Of a stretch of 61,865 nucleotides of DNA, positions 47,999 through 55,568 are shown in pieces (the first letter of the stretch is position 1; every line of letters begins with the position of its first letter). The notes under the pieces are model-generated. The model was given only the letters and a program-made list of their open reading frames with translations, was not told where the DNA came from and searched no databases. This stretch comes from Hespellia sp. (lineage in GTDB: Bacteria > Bacillota > Clostridia > Lachnospirales > Lachnospiraceae), in contig JAQUUC010000012.1 in assembly GCA_028694105.1 (NCBI GenBank), forward strand, positions 1 through 61,865, read 5' to 3'. The translations under genes were made by a program, and so were the position numbers.

Positions 47999-48886
47999 AT
48001 GTCAGCGACAAGTGATCGTGTGAGAAAAATGTTTGGTGAAGGCGACACGCTTCGCGATGCCGGACTTACTATGCCGGATAACATCGAGAGATACGATGAT
48101 ATCTGTTATGGTACAGATTCAAAGTGGCAGATGCTTGATGTGTATCGACCAAAAGAAAAGCAGGGAGAGCTGCTTCCGGTATTGATCAATGTGCACGGTG
48201 GCGCATGGGTATATGGCGATAAAGAACGGTATCAGTATTATTGCATGAGTCTTGCGCAGCAGGGGTTTGCAGTTGTCAACTTCAGTTATCGTCTCGCACC
48301 GGAATACAAATTTCCTGCACCAGTAGAAGATATGAATCAAGTGATACACTGGATATTTGCACATAAAAAAGAATATGGTTTTGATATGGAACACATTTTT
48401 GCAGTGGGGGATTCTGCAGGAGCAAATCTGCTGAATCTGTACACGATGATCTGTATTAATCCGGAGTATGCGAAGAAATATGATATTAAGACACCACAGG
48501 GCTTCAAGCCGAACGCTGTTGCCTTAAATTGTGGCGCGTATATCGTAAAAGTAAATGATGATCCCAATGATTTGACTTCCTGTCTGATGAAAGATTATCT
48601 CCCACATGGCGGAAGTAGGGAAGAACTTGAAATGGTCAATGCACTTCCGTATATGACCGAAGAATATCCACCGGCATTTGTGATGACTGCGAATGAAGAT
48701 TTCTTAAGGAGCGAAGCACCAGTGATGGTAAAGAGACTGCAGGAGCTTCAGATTCTACATGAATTTCGTTTGTATGGTAATGAGGAACATCCGCTGCAGC
48801 ATGTATTTCATTGTAATATCAAGCTGGAAGAGGCTCGGAAATGTAATATGGAGGAATGTGCTTTCTTTCAGCGTTTTTTAGGATAG
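47999..48886 (+). CDS. alpha/beta-hydrolase, HSL-type esterase
   Basis: A 295-residue esterase of the hormone-sensitive-lipase family. It has the oxyanion motif NVHGGAWVYGD, the nucleophile elbow AVGDSAGANLL, an acid residue in MTANEDFLRS and a His in EHPLQHVFH. No signal peptide, so it is cytoplasmic. Ribosome site GGGAGGAAGA before ATG 47999. It may remove acetyl or aromatic acyl groups from the glycoside or sugar (inference from the locus). Confidence 0.9.
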   Translation: MSATSDRVRKMFGEGDTLRDAGLTMPDNIERYDDICYGTDSKWQMLDVYRPKEKQGELLPVLINVHGGAWVYGDKERYQYYCMSLAQQGFAVVNFSYRLAPEYKFPAPVEDMNQVIHWIFAHKKEYGFDMEHIFAVGDSAGANLLNLYTMICINPEYAKKYDIKTPQGFKPNAVALNCGAYIVKVNDDPNDLTSCLMKDYLPHGGSREELEMVNALPYMTEEYPPAFVMTANEDFLRSEAPVMVKRLQELQILHEFRLYGNEEHPLQHVFHCNIKLEEARKCNMEECAFFQRFLG

Positions 48887-48935
48887 ATATCGAAAATGAA
48901 AGGACGGCTTCTCTGTCTCAGAAGGAAGCAAAATT

Positions 48936-49776
48936 ATGTGGAACTATGATTTTAAAGTACCAGAAAATAAAAAGATACGGTTGATTGTGCATACTGATTG
49001 TAAAAATGAAGCAGATGACCAATATGCATTAGCGCACCATCTGATGACGCCAAAATTCGAAGTGAAAGGAATCGTGGCAGGTCACTTTTGGAAAAACCCG
49101 CAGGAGTATGGAGAACTCGGAACCGCAAAGGCAAGTTATGAGGAAGTCATCAAAATCATGGACCTCATGGGTTTGAAAGATGAGTACCCGGTATTTCTTG
49201 GTGCGCCGCGGGGACTGGAAGATGAACAGACGCCAATCGAATCAGAAGGTGCGAAGTTTATCATTGAAGAAGCGTTGAAAGACGATAACAGACCGTTATA
49301 TATTGCCTGTCAGGGGGCTGTAACCGATGTTGCGGCTGCACTTTTACTAAAGCCAGAAATTGCTGAGAAAATTGTGGTTATCTGGATTGGCGGAGCAGAT
49401 TATCCGGAAGGAGGCTTTGAATTCAATCTGGCAATGGATATCGCGGCAGCCAATGTCATTTTTGCTTCGCAGGCAGAAGTATGGCAGATATTTATTCGAA
49501 GAATTAGTGGAAATGAATCAGAAAGCCGCGAAAGCAAATATCCAGTGGCCACACGGAGAACTATGGGGACTTGGAGATCAGGCAACCGTGGCAGTTCTCA
49601 TGGAAGAATTAGAGAAAGTAAGCTACAAGATGATAGAAGCACCGCGCATTGCTGATGATATGACGTACATACATGGACAGGGAAATCGTAAAATTCGTGT
49701 GTATCATACGGTGGAAGTCAGACTTACACTGGAAGATTTCTTTGCAAAGCTGATGATCAATTATGGGGTTAAATAG
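48936..49776 (+). pseudogene. nucleoside-hydrolase-like (IUNH fold) gene, frameshifted
   Basis: The 5' frame starts MWNYDFKVPENKKIRLIVHTDCKNEADDQYALAHHL, with the metal-binding Asp cluster of the IUNH fold, and runs through ACQGAVTDVAAALLLKP and WIGGADYPEGGFEFN to AEVWQ near 49485. From there the family sequence continues in another frame (YLFEELVEMNQKAAKANIQ ... WGLGDQATVAVLMEE ... DFFAKLMINYGVK), ending at 49776. Compared with the family about 30 residues are missing at the junction, so this looks like a deletion, not only a one-base slip. The last codons lie within repeat copy B. Probably inactive. Confidence 0.8.
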
Positions 49777-49925
49777 TCAAAAAACAGTATTTACAGGAAA
49801 TAAAAGCTGTGCTATAGTGATGATACATTTCAGGGGAAATCTATTCCTCGTGTATCATCACTTTTTCTTGGCGTATCGCCATGTATTCAAAGAAAAAGAT
49901 TAAACAAAAGAAGAGGCAGGTGGTT
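49759..49925 (+). repeat. promoter-hairpin repeat element, copy B
   Basis: Same order as copy A: TTTACA (49790-49795), 17 bases, TATAGT (49813-49818), inverted repeat 49817-49827 / 49851-49861, T5, then the GGCG/CGCC block and A/G-rich tail to about 49925. Its first bases encode the C-terminus of the nucleoside-hydrolase-like gene (INYGVK and stop). hicA follows. Confidence 0.82.
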
Positions 49926-49958
49926 GTATTGGAGAAACAAAAAGAATTTATTTCATCC

Positions 49959-49987
49959 TTGACAATGCGCATAGTACGCATTAAAAT
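49959..49987 (+). promoter_or_regulatory. hicAB promoter with operator in the spacer
   Basis: TTGACA (49959-49964), 17 bases, TAAAAT (49982-49987). The spacer consists of the inverted repeat ATGCG (49965-49969) / CGCAT (49977-49981), a probable HicB operator. Confidence 0.78.
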
Positions 49988-50010
49988 GAAACTACAGCGA
50001 GGTGATGTGC

Positions 50011-50193
50011 ATGAGGTTTCGTGAAGTAGAGAAACTAATAAAGCAGGATGGCTGGTATGAAGTAAGACAAAAAGGTTCACATCATCAATATAAACATCCA
50101 GTGAAAGCAGGGACGGTTACAATACCGGAACATGGTGGAGATCTAAATATAGATACTGTGAAGTCGATTATGAAGCAAGCGATAATATTGTAA
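50011..50193 (+). CDS. hicA: HicA toxin (mRNA interferase)
   Basis: A 60-residue HicA. MRFREVEKLIKQDGWYEVRQKGSHHQYKHP contains the catalytic His of the double-stranded-RNA-binding fold, followed by VTIPEHGGDLNIDTVKSIMKQA. ATG 50011 lies behind GAGGTGAT. HicB follows after 27 bases. It looks complete. Confidence 0.93.
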   Translation: MRFREVEKLIKQDGWYEVRQKGSHHQYKHPVKAGTVTIPEHGGDLNIDTVKSIMKQAIIL

Positions 50194-50220
50194 TGGAAGA
50201 GTAGAATGGAGAGTGAATTT

Positions 50221-50619
50221 ATGAAATTGATTTATCCAGCAGTTTTTTATCCATTTTCAGATGGCAGTGGGGGTTATGTTGTGGAATTCCCAGACTTACC
50301 GGGGTGTGTAACAGAGGGGAAAAATCTAGAAGAGGCATTCGAAATGGGAAATGATGCAGCAAGTGGATGGATTTTAGGCGAGATGGAGGAAGGTAATCTA
50401 ATTCCGGAAGCATCTGCTTATGAAACGGTTCCGAAAAGGACTGGTGGGCAGGTTAACATGATGATTCTTGATATGGATGCTTATGCAGAAAAATATGGGG
50501 AAAAAGCGGTGCGAAAAAATCTGACTATTCCTGCATGGCTGAATACATTTGCGGAAAAACACAGTATTAATTTTTCTCAGGTATTGCAGGAGGCCTTGAT
50601 GAAAAAAGCAAAAAAGTAG
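50221..50619 (+). CDS. hicB: HicB antitoxin
   Basis: A 132-residue antitoxin. The partial RNase-H-like N-terminus (YPAVFYPFSDGSGGYVVEFPDLPGCVTEG) neutralises HicA, and the C-terminus KNLTIPAWLNTFAEKHSINFSQVLQEAL is a ribbon-helix-helix DNA-binding domain, in line with the operator before hicA. ATG 50221 has GGAGAG seven bases upstream; 50206 is the alternative. Confidence 0.93.
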   Translation: MKLIYPAVFYPFSDGSGGYVVEFPDLPGCVTEGKNLEEAFEMGNDAASGWILGEMEEGNLIPEASAYETVPKRTGGQVNMMILDMDAYAEKYGEKAVRKNLTIPAWLNTFAEKHSINFSQVLQEALMKKAKK

Positions 50620-50695
50620 TTTGAGATACTGTTGTCTATCATGTTTTCGGTTGTGTTTACGTCTACTATCATTTGTAATGAAGAAAGAAACATGG

Positions 50696-51141
50696 GACAG
50701 AAACCATTACAACACCAGAAGATGCAGTTTATATGGGGACGAAGAATGATTGTTCGTTTTTGATTGGAAACTATCTGAATCTTTATGAGCATCAATTTAC
50801 ATTGAATCTCAATATGCCCTTGCGTGGGTGACTGTATTTCGCAAGCGTTCTGCAAGGTTTTTGGCAGTCGGGTGGTTGCATGGAGTTTACAGCTGTTATG
50901 TTGAATATCAATTTAGGGAATAATAAGGGGATTTCTTCTTAAAAATCGAAGCGAGGTGAGAAAGTTGATTCTTACAGAATATGATGAGAAAAAACATATG
51001 AATAGCATCGAGAAAAATGCAAAAGAAGAGGAGCGAATCAAGATCGCACTGAAATTGTGTGAGCAGGGCATATCTATGGATGTGATTTCGGAAGCAACCG
51101 GATTGACAGAGGAAGAGATTCGCACATTAGATGCGAAATAG
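50696..51141 (+). pseudogene. decayed Rpn/PD-(D/E)XK nuclease family gene
   Basis: Three pieces of one family protein lie in different frames. The first, ending at 50831, reads TPEDAVYMGTKNDCSFLIGN and NLYEHQFTLNLNMPLRG. The second, ~50831-50940, reads LYFAS...WQSGGCMEFTAVMLNINLG. The third, ~50936-51141, reads LLKNRSEVRKLILTEYDEKK and ends in the usual small helical tail with GISMDVISEATGLTEEEIR. The middle of the protein is lost. GTG 50956 gives a 61-residue frame, but it is only the tail of the old gene. Repeat copy C ends it. Confidence 0.75.
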
Positions 51142-51151
51142 TTGAATGATT

Positions 51152-51201
51152 GTGATGATACATTTCAGGGGAAATCTATTCCTCGTGTATCATCACTTTT
51201 T
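51152..51201 (+). repeat. promoter-hairpin repeat element, copy C (hairpin only)
   Basis: The inverted repeat GTGATGATACA (51152-51162) / TGTATCATCAC (51186-51196), with the 23-base loop identical to copy B and T5 behind it. The promoter half and the downstream block are absent. It could act as a terminator here. The rest of 51202-51384 shows no gene. Confidence 0.82.
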
Positions 51202-51384
51202 CTTTCAAGGGAATCCATGTCGAATCATCGACATCAGGCTGTTTCAAGCCAAGAAATCAATTGTTTTGAACATATATATAGAAAACAGAAAGAAAGGATT
51301 GCAATCAAACAACATTTAATTATATACTAATAATATATAATTGAAACAAGATGTGTCCTAATTGTGGGAAAGAAGGTATAAAAC

Positions 51385-51996
51385 ATGAATCTAAGTGAAA
51401 TGGAAGAACTAAAAAAAGAGTATCAGTTGGATAATAAAATGATTTCAGCACAAACGGGAATTCCTATTTTGGTTTTACAGAATATTTTTGAGGGGGACTT
51501 AATGTCGCAAGAGTATCATACTTTGCTGTCATTGGGACGGTATTTTCGAGAACTACAAGAAAAGCCGGATCATGTTGCGGAAGCATTCGCTTATCATGTT
51601 AAAAAAAGGCAGGGAAACTATACGATAGAGGATTATTATGACTGGCCAGATGATCGGCGCATAGAGCTTATTGATGGTGTGATCTATGATATGGCAGCGC
51701 CAAGGTATATACACCAACGGATTATTGTGGAGATACTGTATCAAATTGAAAAATATATCCGTCAAAAAAATGGGAAATGTGAAGTATTGGTTGCACCTTT
51801 TGATGTTCAATTCGATAAATATAAGGCAGCAGGAGTGAAGGAATATTGGATGATAGATCCGGAAGAACAAACCGTGACGGTACATGACTTTGCGAACAAT
51901 CTATTCCCTGCAAATTATTCATTCCATGATCAAATCCCAGTGAGGATATATGAGGGAGAGCTAAAGATTGATTTGACATTCATAAAGATGGAGTAG
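51385..51996 (+). CDS. Uma2-family endonuclease-like protein, core deleted
   Basis: 203 residues. An N-terminal helix-turn-helix-like part (residues 1-75) is joined to a Uma2 domain: YTIEDYYDWPDDRRIELIDGVIYDMAAP, then VLVAPFDVQFDKYKAAGVKEYWMIDPEEQTVTVHDF. In intact relatives about 40-45 residues lie between VQFD and KYKAAGV, including the PDV and EVLS motifs of the PD-(D/E)XK site. Their absence suggests an in-frame deletion of the catalytic core. The reading frame is otherwise clean, so a non-catalytic protein may still be made. Confidence 0.78.
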   Translation: MNLSEMEELKKEYQLDNKMISAQTGIPILVLQNIFEGDLMSQEYHTLLSLGRYFRELQEKPDHVAEAFAYHVKKRQGNYTIEDYYDWPDDRRIELIDGVIYDMAAPRYIHQRIIVEILYQIEKYIRQKNGKCEVLVAPFDVQFDKYKAAGVKEYWMIDPEEQTVTVHDFANNLFPANYSFHDQIPVRIYEGELKIDLTFIKME

Positions 51997-52070
51997 GCAT
52001 AGGGAATGCATGGGGGATTTTTTGAACCTGATGCGTGAAATCTAACATGAAATAATATTGAGCGACATGT

Positions 52071-52144
52071 GATCAAAAAATAGTATTTACAGGAAATAAA
52101 AGTTGTGCTATAGTGATGATACGTTTCAGGGGAAATCTATTCCC
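52071..52144 (+). repeat. promoter-hairpin repeat element, copy D (5' half)
   Basis: TTTACA (52086-52091), 17 bases, TATAGT (52109-52114) and the left hairpin arm (GTGATGATACG) plus part of the loop, then sequence diverges at about 52145 so the right arm is missing. In the rest of 51997-52365 there is TTGACA (52249-52254) and TATAAT (52269-52274), but with a 14-base spacer, so a promoter there is doubtful. Confidence 0.78.
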
Positions 52145-52365
52145 TATGATCTAAATTTCAGACTATATCAGTCAGAAAATCAAAGAATTTGTAACAATTG
52201 AATAAAGAAAGAAGACGGCGATGAGCGTATATAAATAAAGACGACAGTTTGACAACAATACATTTGCTTATAATTATGGAAGTTCACTTGATTTTTGTAC
52301 GAATAAATATATAATATAAGTATATATAAGTCCTCTTTCTTAAAACAAAGAAGGAAGGATGGAAT

Positions 52366-53358
52366 ATGGGAAAACTCGACATTACTATGAATGAATATGT
52401 GTCAGAAGCAGCACGGTTTGCAGAAATTGTCAATTACGCAATTTTTCAAAACGAGCAGGTGATTCATTCAGAAAAACTTTCAGAACTTGACACATCCAGC
52501 AGAAAGAAGCATGTGGCTGAAAAAACAAGAGATATTGTAAAACTGTATAATGGGGAAGCATTTTTTGTGATGATAGGTGTGGAGAATCAAGATAAAATAC
52601 ATTATCTCATGCCATTGCGCGTGATGGATTATGATATTCGGTCATATGAGAAACAAAGAAAAACAGTTGCACAGAAACATGCAGAATTGCATGATTTAGA
52701 TGATGAGAATGAATTTATGAGTGGGTTTTCTAAGGAGGATAGATTAATACCGGTCATAACACTGGTACTTTATTATGGGAAAACGCCTTGGGATGGAGCA
52801 ATGGATTTGCATGGGATTTTGGACATCCCGGAGGTGATGAAGCCATATCGTGACTTGATTGGAAATTATAAGATGCATCTGCTGGAAGTTGGTAAGATTC
52901 AAGATTTGGAGGGATTCAGTGACAATTTGAAAAGAGTATTTGGGTTTGTGAAATACCAATCGGATCAGGTTGAATTGAAGAAGTTTGTAGAAGAGAATGC
53001 AGATATTTTTGAAGCAATAAGTAAAGAGGATAGCGATGCAATCAAAGCATTGGCAAATTCGAAGAAACTGTTGGAATGTATAGAAAAGAATGAGAAAGAA
53101 GAAGGTGTTTACATGTGCAAGGCAATCAGGGACTGGGAAGAGGAAAATATACGAATTGGTGAAGCGCGAGGTGAAGCGCGAGGTGAAGCACGCGGTGAAG
53201 AGCGTGGTAGAGAAAAAATGCTAGTTGCTCTGGTCAGTAAAAAAATCCAAAAAGGAAAGACAATTTCAGAAATAGCCGATGCACTTGAGATGAGTGAAGC
53301 GGAAGTAAAGAAAGTGCATCGTATAGCGATGATGCAACGTTCCCAGCTGAGCGCATAA
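52366..53358 (+). CDS. Rpn-family (recombination-promoting nuclease/transposase-like) protein
   Basis: A 330-residue protein of the PD-(D/E)XK transposase-like family (PDDEXK/Rpn). It has ARFAEIVNYAIF, a central domain with MIGVENQDKIHYLMPLRVMDYD, in which Glu-x-Gln replaces the usual ExK-type strand end, and VITLVLYYGKTPWDGAMDL. A tail has four tandem GEAR/GEER units and a small C-terminal helix-turn-helix-like end (KTISEIADALEMSEAEVKKV). AGGAAGGATGG ribosome site before ATG 52366. Members are multi-copy in Lachnospiraceae. Confidence 0.85.
   Translation: MGKLDITMNEYVSEAARFAEIVNYAIFQNEQVIHSEKLSELDTSSRKKHVAEKTRDIVKLYNGEAFFVMIGVENQDKIHYLMPLRVMDYDIRSYEKQRKTVAQKHAELHDLDDENEFMSGFSKEDRLIPVITLVLYYGKTPWDGAMDLHGILDIPEVMKPYRDLIGNYKMHLLEVGKIQDLEGFSDNLKRVFGFVKYQSDQVELKKFVEENADIFEAISKEDSDAIKALANSKKLLECIEKNEKEEGVYMCKAIRDWEEENIRIGEARGEARGEARGEERGREKMLVALVSKKIQKGKTISEIADALEMSEAEVKKVHRIAMMQRSQLSA
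53157..53208 (+). repeat. 12-bp tandem repeat within the Rpn-like gene
   Basis: About four units of GGTGAAGCGCGA and variants encode the charged GEAR GEAR GEAR GEER linker before the C-terminal helix-turn-helix-like end. Unit number may vary between strains. Confidence 0.85.
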
Positions 53359-53509
53359 CCGAACAGAGCTACTATAGGGAACGATATGGAGAGACAGCAG
53401 TGAGAAAAAGTCTCACAATATTTGACACAAACTCTTTGATAATACAAAGTAGTAAAATCCCCTCAACTATGAGATAATGAATATACTAACAAAAGGGGGA
53501 GCCGCAAAA

Positions 53510-54457
53510 ATGGAAGAATACAGAGCTGCAGCAAACAACGTAATCGCAGAGGTTTCCAAAGCGATTGTCGGAAAAGAGCAGGAGATTCAAAAGACGATGA
53601 TGGCGATTCTGGCAGGCGGACATATACTAGTAGAGGACATGCCGGGTGTGGGAAAGACCACGATGGCGGTCGCATTTGCAAGAGCACTCGGACTGGTGGA
53701 AAAGCGTGTGCAATTCACACCGGATGTGCTTCCATCTGATCTGACCGGATTTACCATTTATAAAAAAGAACTGGGCAAGTTCGCTTATCAGCCGGGTGCG
53801 GTGATGTGCAACCTGCTGTTGGCAGATGAGATCAACCGAACCTCGCCGAAGACGCAGTCTGCCCTTCTGGAGGTTATGGAAGAAAAGCAGGTGACGGTGG
53901 ACGGGATCACAAGGAAGACCGGGGAGCCGTTCGTGGTCATTGCGACTCAGAATCCATCCGGCAGTGCCGGAACCCAGCTATTACCAGAGTCTCAGATGGA
54001 CCGATTCATGATCTGCCTGAAGATGGGATATCCGACGGTAAAAGAAGAGGCAGAGATTTTAAAGCGGAACCAGCTTGGAAGAGCAACCGAGCAGGTTGGA
54101 AATGTCATTCAGGCAGAAGCCCTGATTGCGATACAGCAGGTCGTAGAGAAAATCTATGTACATGACCGAGTGTATCTGTATATCGCACAGCTTGCAAAGG
54201 CAACGCGTGAGAAAAAGGAAATCGAGATGGGGATGAGTCCGAGAGGAACCATCGCACTCTGCAAGATGGCAAAGGCAGGTGCGTTTATCAAAGGGCGGGA
54301 TTATGTCATTCCGGAAGATGTGAAGATGGTATTTGCAGATGTTGCAGCGCATAGGATGGTTCTGACAACAAAGGCAAGGGTCGGTCATATCCGGATGGAA
54401 GATCTGCTGCAGGAGATTTTGGAGGAAGTGGAGACGCCTGCCTTAAAGCGGCGCTAG
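53510..54457 (+). CDS. MoxR-family AAA ATPase
   Basis: A 315-residue AAA-3 ATPase acting as a chaperone for neighbouring DUF58 or von Willebrand-type proteins. Walker A VEDMPGVGKTTMA, Walker B LLADEINRTSPKTQSALLEVMEE, sensor 1 VIATQNPSG and Arg finger region LLPESQMDRFM. ATG 53510 behind GGGGGA is preferred over 53477. First gene of a three-gene operon with DUF58 and transglutaminase genes. Confidence 0.94.
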   Translation: MEEYRAAANNVIAEVSKAIVGKEQEIQKTMMAILAGGHILVEDMPGVGKTTMAVAFARALGLVEKRVQFTPDVLPSDLTGFTIYKKELGKFAYQPGAVMCNLLLADEINRTSPKTQSALLEVMEEKQVTVDGITRKTGEPFVVIATQNPSGSAGTQLLPESQMDRFMICLKMGYPTVKEEAEILKRNQLGRATEQVGNVIQAEALIAIQQVVEKIYVHDRVYLYIAQLAKATREKKEIEMGMSPRGTIALCKMAKAGAFIKGRDYVIPEDVKMVFADVAAHRMVLTTKARVGHIRMEDLLQEILEEVETPALKRR

Positions 54458-54466
54458 GAGGCAGTG

Positions 54467-55522
54467 ATGGTAAAACGTATATGCGGCTATCTGATGGTGG
54501 TGATTCTTACCTGTTATTGGTTCTTTCTGTACGATAAGAGCAGCGCATCTTGGCTGCTGGCACTGGAGATCATTTATCCGGTATTTTCTTTTCTATATTT
54601 AAGAAATGTGACAAAAAAGACAGAGGCTTCACTGGTGCAGATTCAGGCTATGGGAGAAAAGAAAACCCCGGTCCGCATTGGTGTGCAGGTGAAGAATAAG
54701 TCGATGTTTCATCATGCAGGATACCGCCTGCAGATTTCCGTGAAAAATGGATTTTCTGGACGAACTATGAGCAAATGGATCACCGGCGTTACGGATGGGG
54801 CGGCAGAGACAATCAGCTGGTATGAGTTTATTTCAAATGAATGCGGAAGCATGGAGATTTCTCTGCAAAAGCTTCGCGTGTATGATTTTTTGGGCATTTT
54901 TGTCAGGACAATCCGACAGAATCAGATTGCAAAGGTTGCAATCTGGCCGGAATTTGCACTGATTCCGGTGGAAATCAGCAGGCGTACACGGGAATTTCTG
55001 GCGGAGGCGGATGATTTTTCGACAGAGAAGAGTGGTGAAGATCCGTCCGAAATCTATCAGATCCGTGAATATCAGGAACAGGATTCCGTCCACAAAATTC
55101 ACTGGAAGCTCAGCGCAAAAGAAGATGACCTGATGATCAAAGAGAGTGGATTTCCGCTTGGCTGCGTGGTACTTCTATGGATTGATTTTTCGGAGACTGG
55201 GGCGGATGGTGTGAAATTCGGACAGCTGGTGGAGACAGTGGCATCATTGTCGATGACGCTCGCAGAGGAAAAATGTATTCATATGGCAGCGTGGTTTGAA
55301 GAGAAAAACAAACAAGTCGTAAAACAGAAAATCGATGGAGAAGAAGCGGTGTACGAGCTGATACAGAGACTGATTCTGCAGGAACCATGTCTGGAGAAAG
55401 AAGCGGCAAGACAATATTATGAAGATTCATTTCGCGGAAGTACATTTAGCAGTACTGTTGAAATCAGGGGGCGTGATGCGATTCTGGTAAATGGTCAGAA
55501 GCAGGATCTCCTGCAGTTATAG
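54467..55522 (+). CDS. DUF58 domain membrane protein
   Basis: A 351-residue protein with two N-terminal helices (residues ~4-45) and a C-terminal DUF58 domain showing IREYQEQDSVHKIHWKLSAKEDDLMIKE, the family signature. ATG 54467 overlaps the region of AGGAGG (54457-54462) at short spacing; GTG 54464 is nearer still. Function is unknown but coupled to MoxR. Confidence 0.9.
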   Translation: MVKRICGYLMVVILTCYWFFLYDKSSASWLLALEIIYPVFSFLYLRNVTKKTEASLVQIQAMGEKKTPVRIGVQVKNKSMFHHAGYRLQISVKNGFSGRTMSKWITGVTDGAAETISWYEFISNECGSMEISLQKLRVYDFLGIFVRTIRQNQIAKVAIWPEFALIPVEISRRTREFLAEADDFSTEKSGEDPSEIYQIREYQEQDSVHKIHWKLSAKEDDLMIKESGFPLGCVVLLWIDFSETGADGVKFGQLVETVASLSMTLAEEKCIHMAAWFEEKNKQVVKQKIDGEEAVYELIQRLILQEPCLEKEAARQYYEDSFRGSTFSSTVEIRGRDAILVNGQKQDLLQL

Positions 55523-55568
55523 GGAGAAAAGTACTTTATAACTCAGATGCATTTTAGAGGTGTAGAAG

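Noticed and set aside
47999-48886. Esterase as an antibiotic-inactivating enzyme
   Set aside because: Only general HSL-family motifs are seen and the context is sugar metabolism; nothing points to resistance.
51142-51330. A 62-residue reading frame behind the Rpn remnant
   Set aside because: It runs through the hairpin of repeat copy C and has no ribosome site or recognisable sequence.
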